From contig BRYA01000494.1 in NCBI GenBank assembly GCA_030267965.1, positions 1 to 18,341 on the forward strand: a stretch of 18,341 nucleotides of DNA, written 5' to 3'. Shown here piece by piece: positions 16,644 to 18,341 of this stretch. A program made the position numbers and the translations under genes. Below the pieces are notes generated by a model. The model ran no database searches, was not told the origin of the DNA, and saw nothing but the letters and a program-made list of their open reading frames with translations. Source of the DNA: Triparma columacea. Lineage: Eukaryota > Sar > Bolidophyceae > Parmales > Triparmaceae. The first letter of the stretch is position 1; each line of letters opens with the position of its first letter.

Positions 16644-18341
16644 TTAGATCCAGACTTCCGGAGTTGGCTGTTGTGGCTGTTGTTCGTTCCCCTCCTCCCC
16701 GCTGTCCTGAGGCTCCCCTCCCCGTTTCTTCTTGTTTCGTTTCTTCCTCCCCCCCTTCTTGTCCCCCTCCGCCTCGGCCTCGGCTCCTGCCGCTGTTCTC
16801 TTCCGCTTCCCTTCCCCCGCCTCTCCCCCCTTCTCGTTCAGGGTCACCAGGGCCTGGGCTGCCTCTGCGTTTGCCGAGGACGCGCTACTGCTGGCCGCGC
16901 CTCCTTTGGAGCCCGTCGCTCCCTTCCCCTTGGCTGGGGAGGGCTTAGACTGAGGGAGGAGGCGGTGGTGAGGAGATTTTGCGTTAGCGTCTTGGAAGCA
17001 GGGGGGGGGGACTGCCATACCAACCATTCCGTCAGTTCTCACCTTGCCCTCTCCCTCCCCGCCATGGCCCTTCTGTGTGGTTTCCCCCGTTGTTTTCTGG
17101 TCTGGTCTGGTCTGGTTCTCCTGCTGCTTTTCCTGTTGTTTTTGTTGCTGCTGCTGCTTCTGCTGCTGCTGCTTCTGCTGCTGCTGCTTCTGCTGCTGCT
17201 GCTTCTGCTGCTGCTGCTTCTGCTGCTTCTGCGATTTCTTCTGCTTCTCCTGCTTCTTCCCCTTCATCCCTCCCCCCTCCCCCTTCTTCTCCGCCCCCCC
17301 CTTTTTGGCTTGCGTTTCCTGCTGGTGCTTCTCGTACCTTTGCTGGGCCTCCTTCCTAGCCGCCTCCGCTACGGCCTTCTGCTTCTGACTGGAGCTGGCC
17401 CTGTTGTCGCGGACGACCAGGTCGCTGAACTCCTGCGAATCGAGGAAGAGGTGGCGAGGCGAGGGGAAGAGTTGTCTTTAGTAATCTTCAAATTATATTA
17501 TCTTGTCCAGAATTTCATGTGTGCCCTCCCATCCTCGTTGGTGTTTTTCCCAAGAGAGCTAGGGTTCCCTATCTCCACGTGTCCCATTGTTTTCCTCACC
17601 TTGGCCTTGTCGAACTCCAGGGGTATCCTGTTTTTCTTCAGTAGCGCCATGGCAACTAGGTCCGGGTGAGATCGCTCTTCTGCAAGGAACTTTTTCCGAA
17701 GCTCCTTCCGAGTCCTTCCTCCCATGAAGCTGACAGGGCGAGAGGGGGAGGAGGGGGGGGGGGGGGGCGGTTCGTGTTAGTGTTGAAATGATGGCCTCGC
17801 TGTTGTTAACATCCCCCACCCAAAATGTTCATTCCCCTCTCTTTGATTTTCTCTCACCTCTCCATGGTGACAAAGTCCGCCCCCATCTTCCTCAGGCACG
17901 TGTAGAAGTGTTTCGTCTCCTCTATCCCCCACGCCTTGACCCTCTTCCTGTTGGTGAAGCTGGCGTAAGTGGCGGTCATGGTGGAGTCCTCTGTTACCTC
18001 CTCGTAGTCCTCGGCCGGGGCCTTGGAGGAGCCCCCGATCTCGAGGGAGGACTCTTTGAGGACGATGCGCCCGTTTATCAGCTCGACCTCGGGGCCGGCG
18101 CTGCGCTTGGTAGCGGGGGCCGAGGGGCCTGGGTTGCTAGAGGAGGGTTCGCCCTGGCCATCTTGAGAGCCGGGGCCTTTGGAGGAGGCGGAGGAGGCCG
18201 AGCCCGAAATATTGCCGTTTGTGGCGTCGGACTTGGGGCCTGATGGGTTATCGGACCGGGCCTCGTCGCCCTCTGAATCTGAGCCGTCCAAGAGGTCCCT
18301 CGGGCCCTCCTCTGGTATTGTCGGGGGGGGGGGGGGGGGCA
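16644..18341 (-). CDS. BDP1: TFIIIB subunit B'' (Bdp1) with SANT domain, 5' end beyond the window
   Basis: Bdp1 joins TBP and Brf1 in TFIIIB, which places RNA polymerase III on tRNA and 5S genes. Exons visible on the minus strand are 18341(open)-17858, 17729-17600, 17432-17043 and 16949-16644; introns GT-AG, phases 2, 0, 0. The first two exons join to give the extended SANT domain: FTNRKRVKAWGIEETKHFY, LRKMGADFVTMES, GGRTRKELRKKFLAEER and DLVAMAL, closely like the family. The N-terminal part is a Ser/Gly/Asp-rich disordered region, open to the window edge without an ATG. The third exon is Lys/Gln-rich with a KQQQQ repeat; the tail is basic. The intron 17042-16950 is stop-free and 93 bp, so retention would keep the frame. 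The stop is only 32 bp from that of the convergent methyltransferase gene. Confidence 0.85.
17145..17236 (-). repeat. 15-bp repeat encoding KQQQQ in the Bdp1 gene
   Basis: On the plus strand the unit CTTCTGCTGCTGCTG recurs about five times with shorter relatives at both ends. On the coding strand it gives Lys followed by four Gln. It lies after the SANT domain and probably forms a polar, variable linker or coiled coil. Confidence 0.85.

Noticed and set aside
16494..17669. A 391-codon plus-strand frame rich in Leu
   Set aside because: It runs antisense to the KQQQQ repeat and the Bdp1 exons, so its poly-Leu is a repeat artefact, not a membrane protein.
17788..18243. A 151-codon plus-strand frame over the right end
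   Set aside because: It is antisense to the Bdp1 exon with the SANT domain.
1..18341. CRISPR arrays, tRNA or rRNA genes, and transposase or reverse transcriptase genes
   Set aside because: None was seen by eye on either strand; the tandem repeats present are in-frame coding minisatellites.

Overview
This window is nuclear DNA of a microbial eukaryote. The genes are split by short GT-AG introns of about 74-190 bp, often with donors of the GTGAGN type and CTAAC/CTAAA-like branch sites. Recognisable eukaryotic families are an ankyrin/cyclic-nucleotide-domain channel with an RGS domain, a protein kinase, an RNA polymerase III factor (Bdp1) and a TrmH-family methyltransferase with a leader peptide. 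This suits a stramenopile alga such as a bolidophyte, diatom or pelagophyte, but no marker in the window proves the lineage.

Layout. At 1-206 a cysteine-rich open frame runs in from the left edge. At 671-1190 (minus) lies what remains of a RIB7/RibD-type riboflavin-pathway reductase, broken by a frameshift. From 1626 to about 3515 are two plus-strand paralogues of an unrecognised domain, with similar upstream sequence. From 12949 down to 4014 (minus) I reconstruct one ten-exon gene whose phases all agree, giving a 2683-residue protein. It holds two six-helix channel repeats, each followed by a cyclic-nucleotide-binding-like domain and an ankyrin block; a canonical EF-hand lies between the repeats and an RGS domain near the C-terminus. 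Head to head with it, across about 390 bp containing a 20-bp perfect palindrome inside 8-bp direct repeats, is a plus-strand gene (13338-15173, two exons). It fuses the same unrecognised domain to a protein kinase. It is followed by a three-exon TrmH/SpoU-type methyltransferase (15297-16611), which converges with a minus-strand Bdp1 gene (16644 to beyond the right edge).

The channel gene is the centrepiece. It looks like two AKT-like units (6TM, CNBD, ankyrin) joined in one chain, so that two chains could make a four-domain pore. Both selectivity filters depart from TVGYGD, and the chain carries its own calcium-binding and G-protein-regulating modules. I know of no described channel with this layout, but I could not search for one. 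The divergent kinase may share a promoter with it; any functional link is inference.
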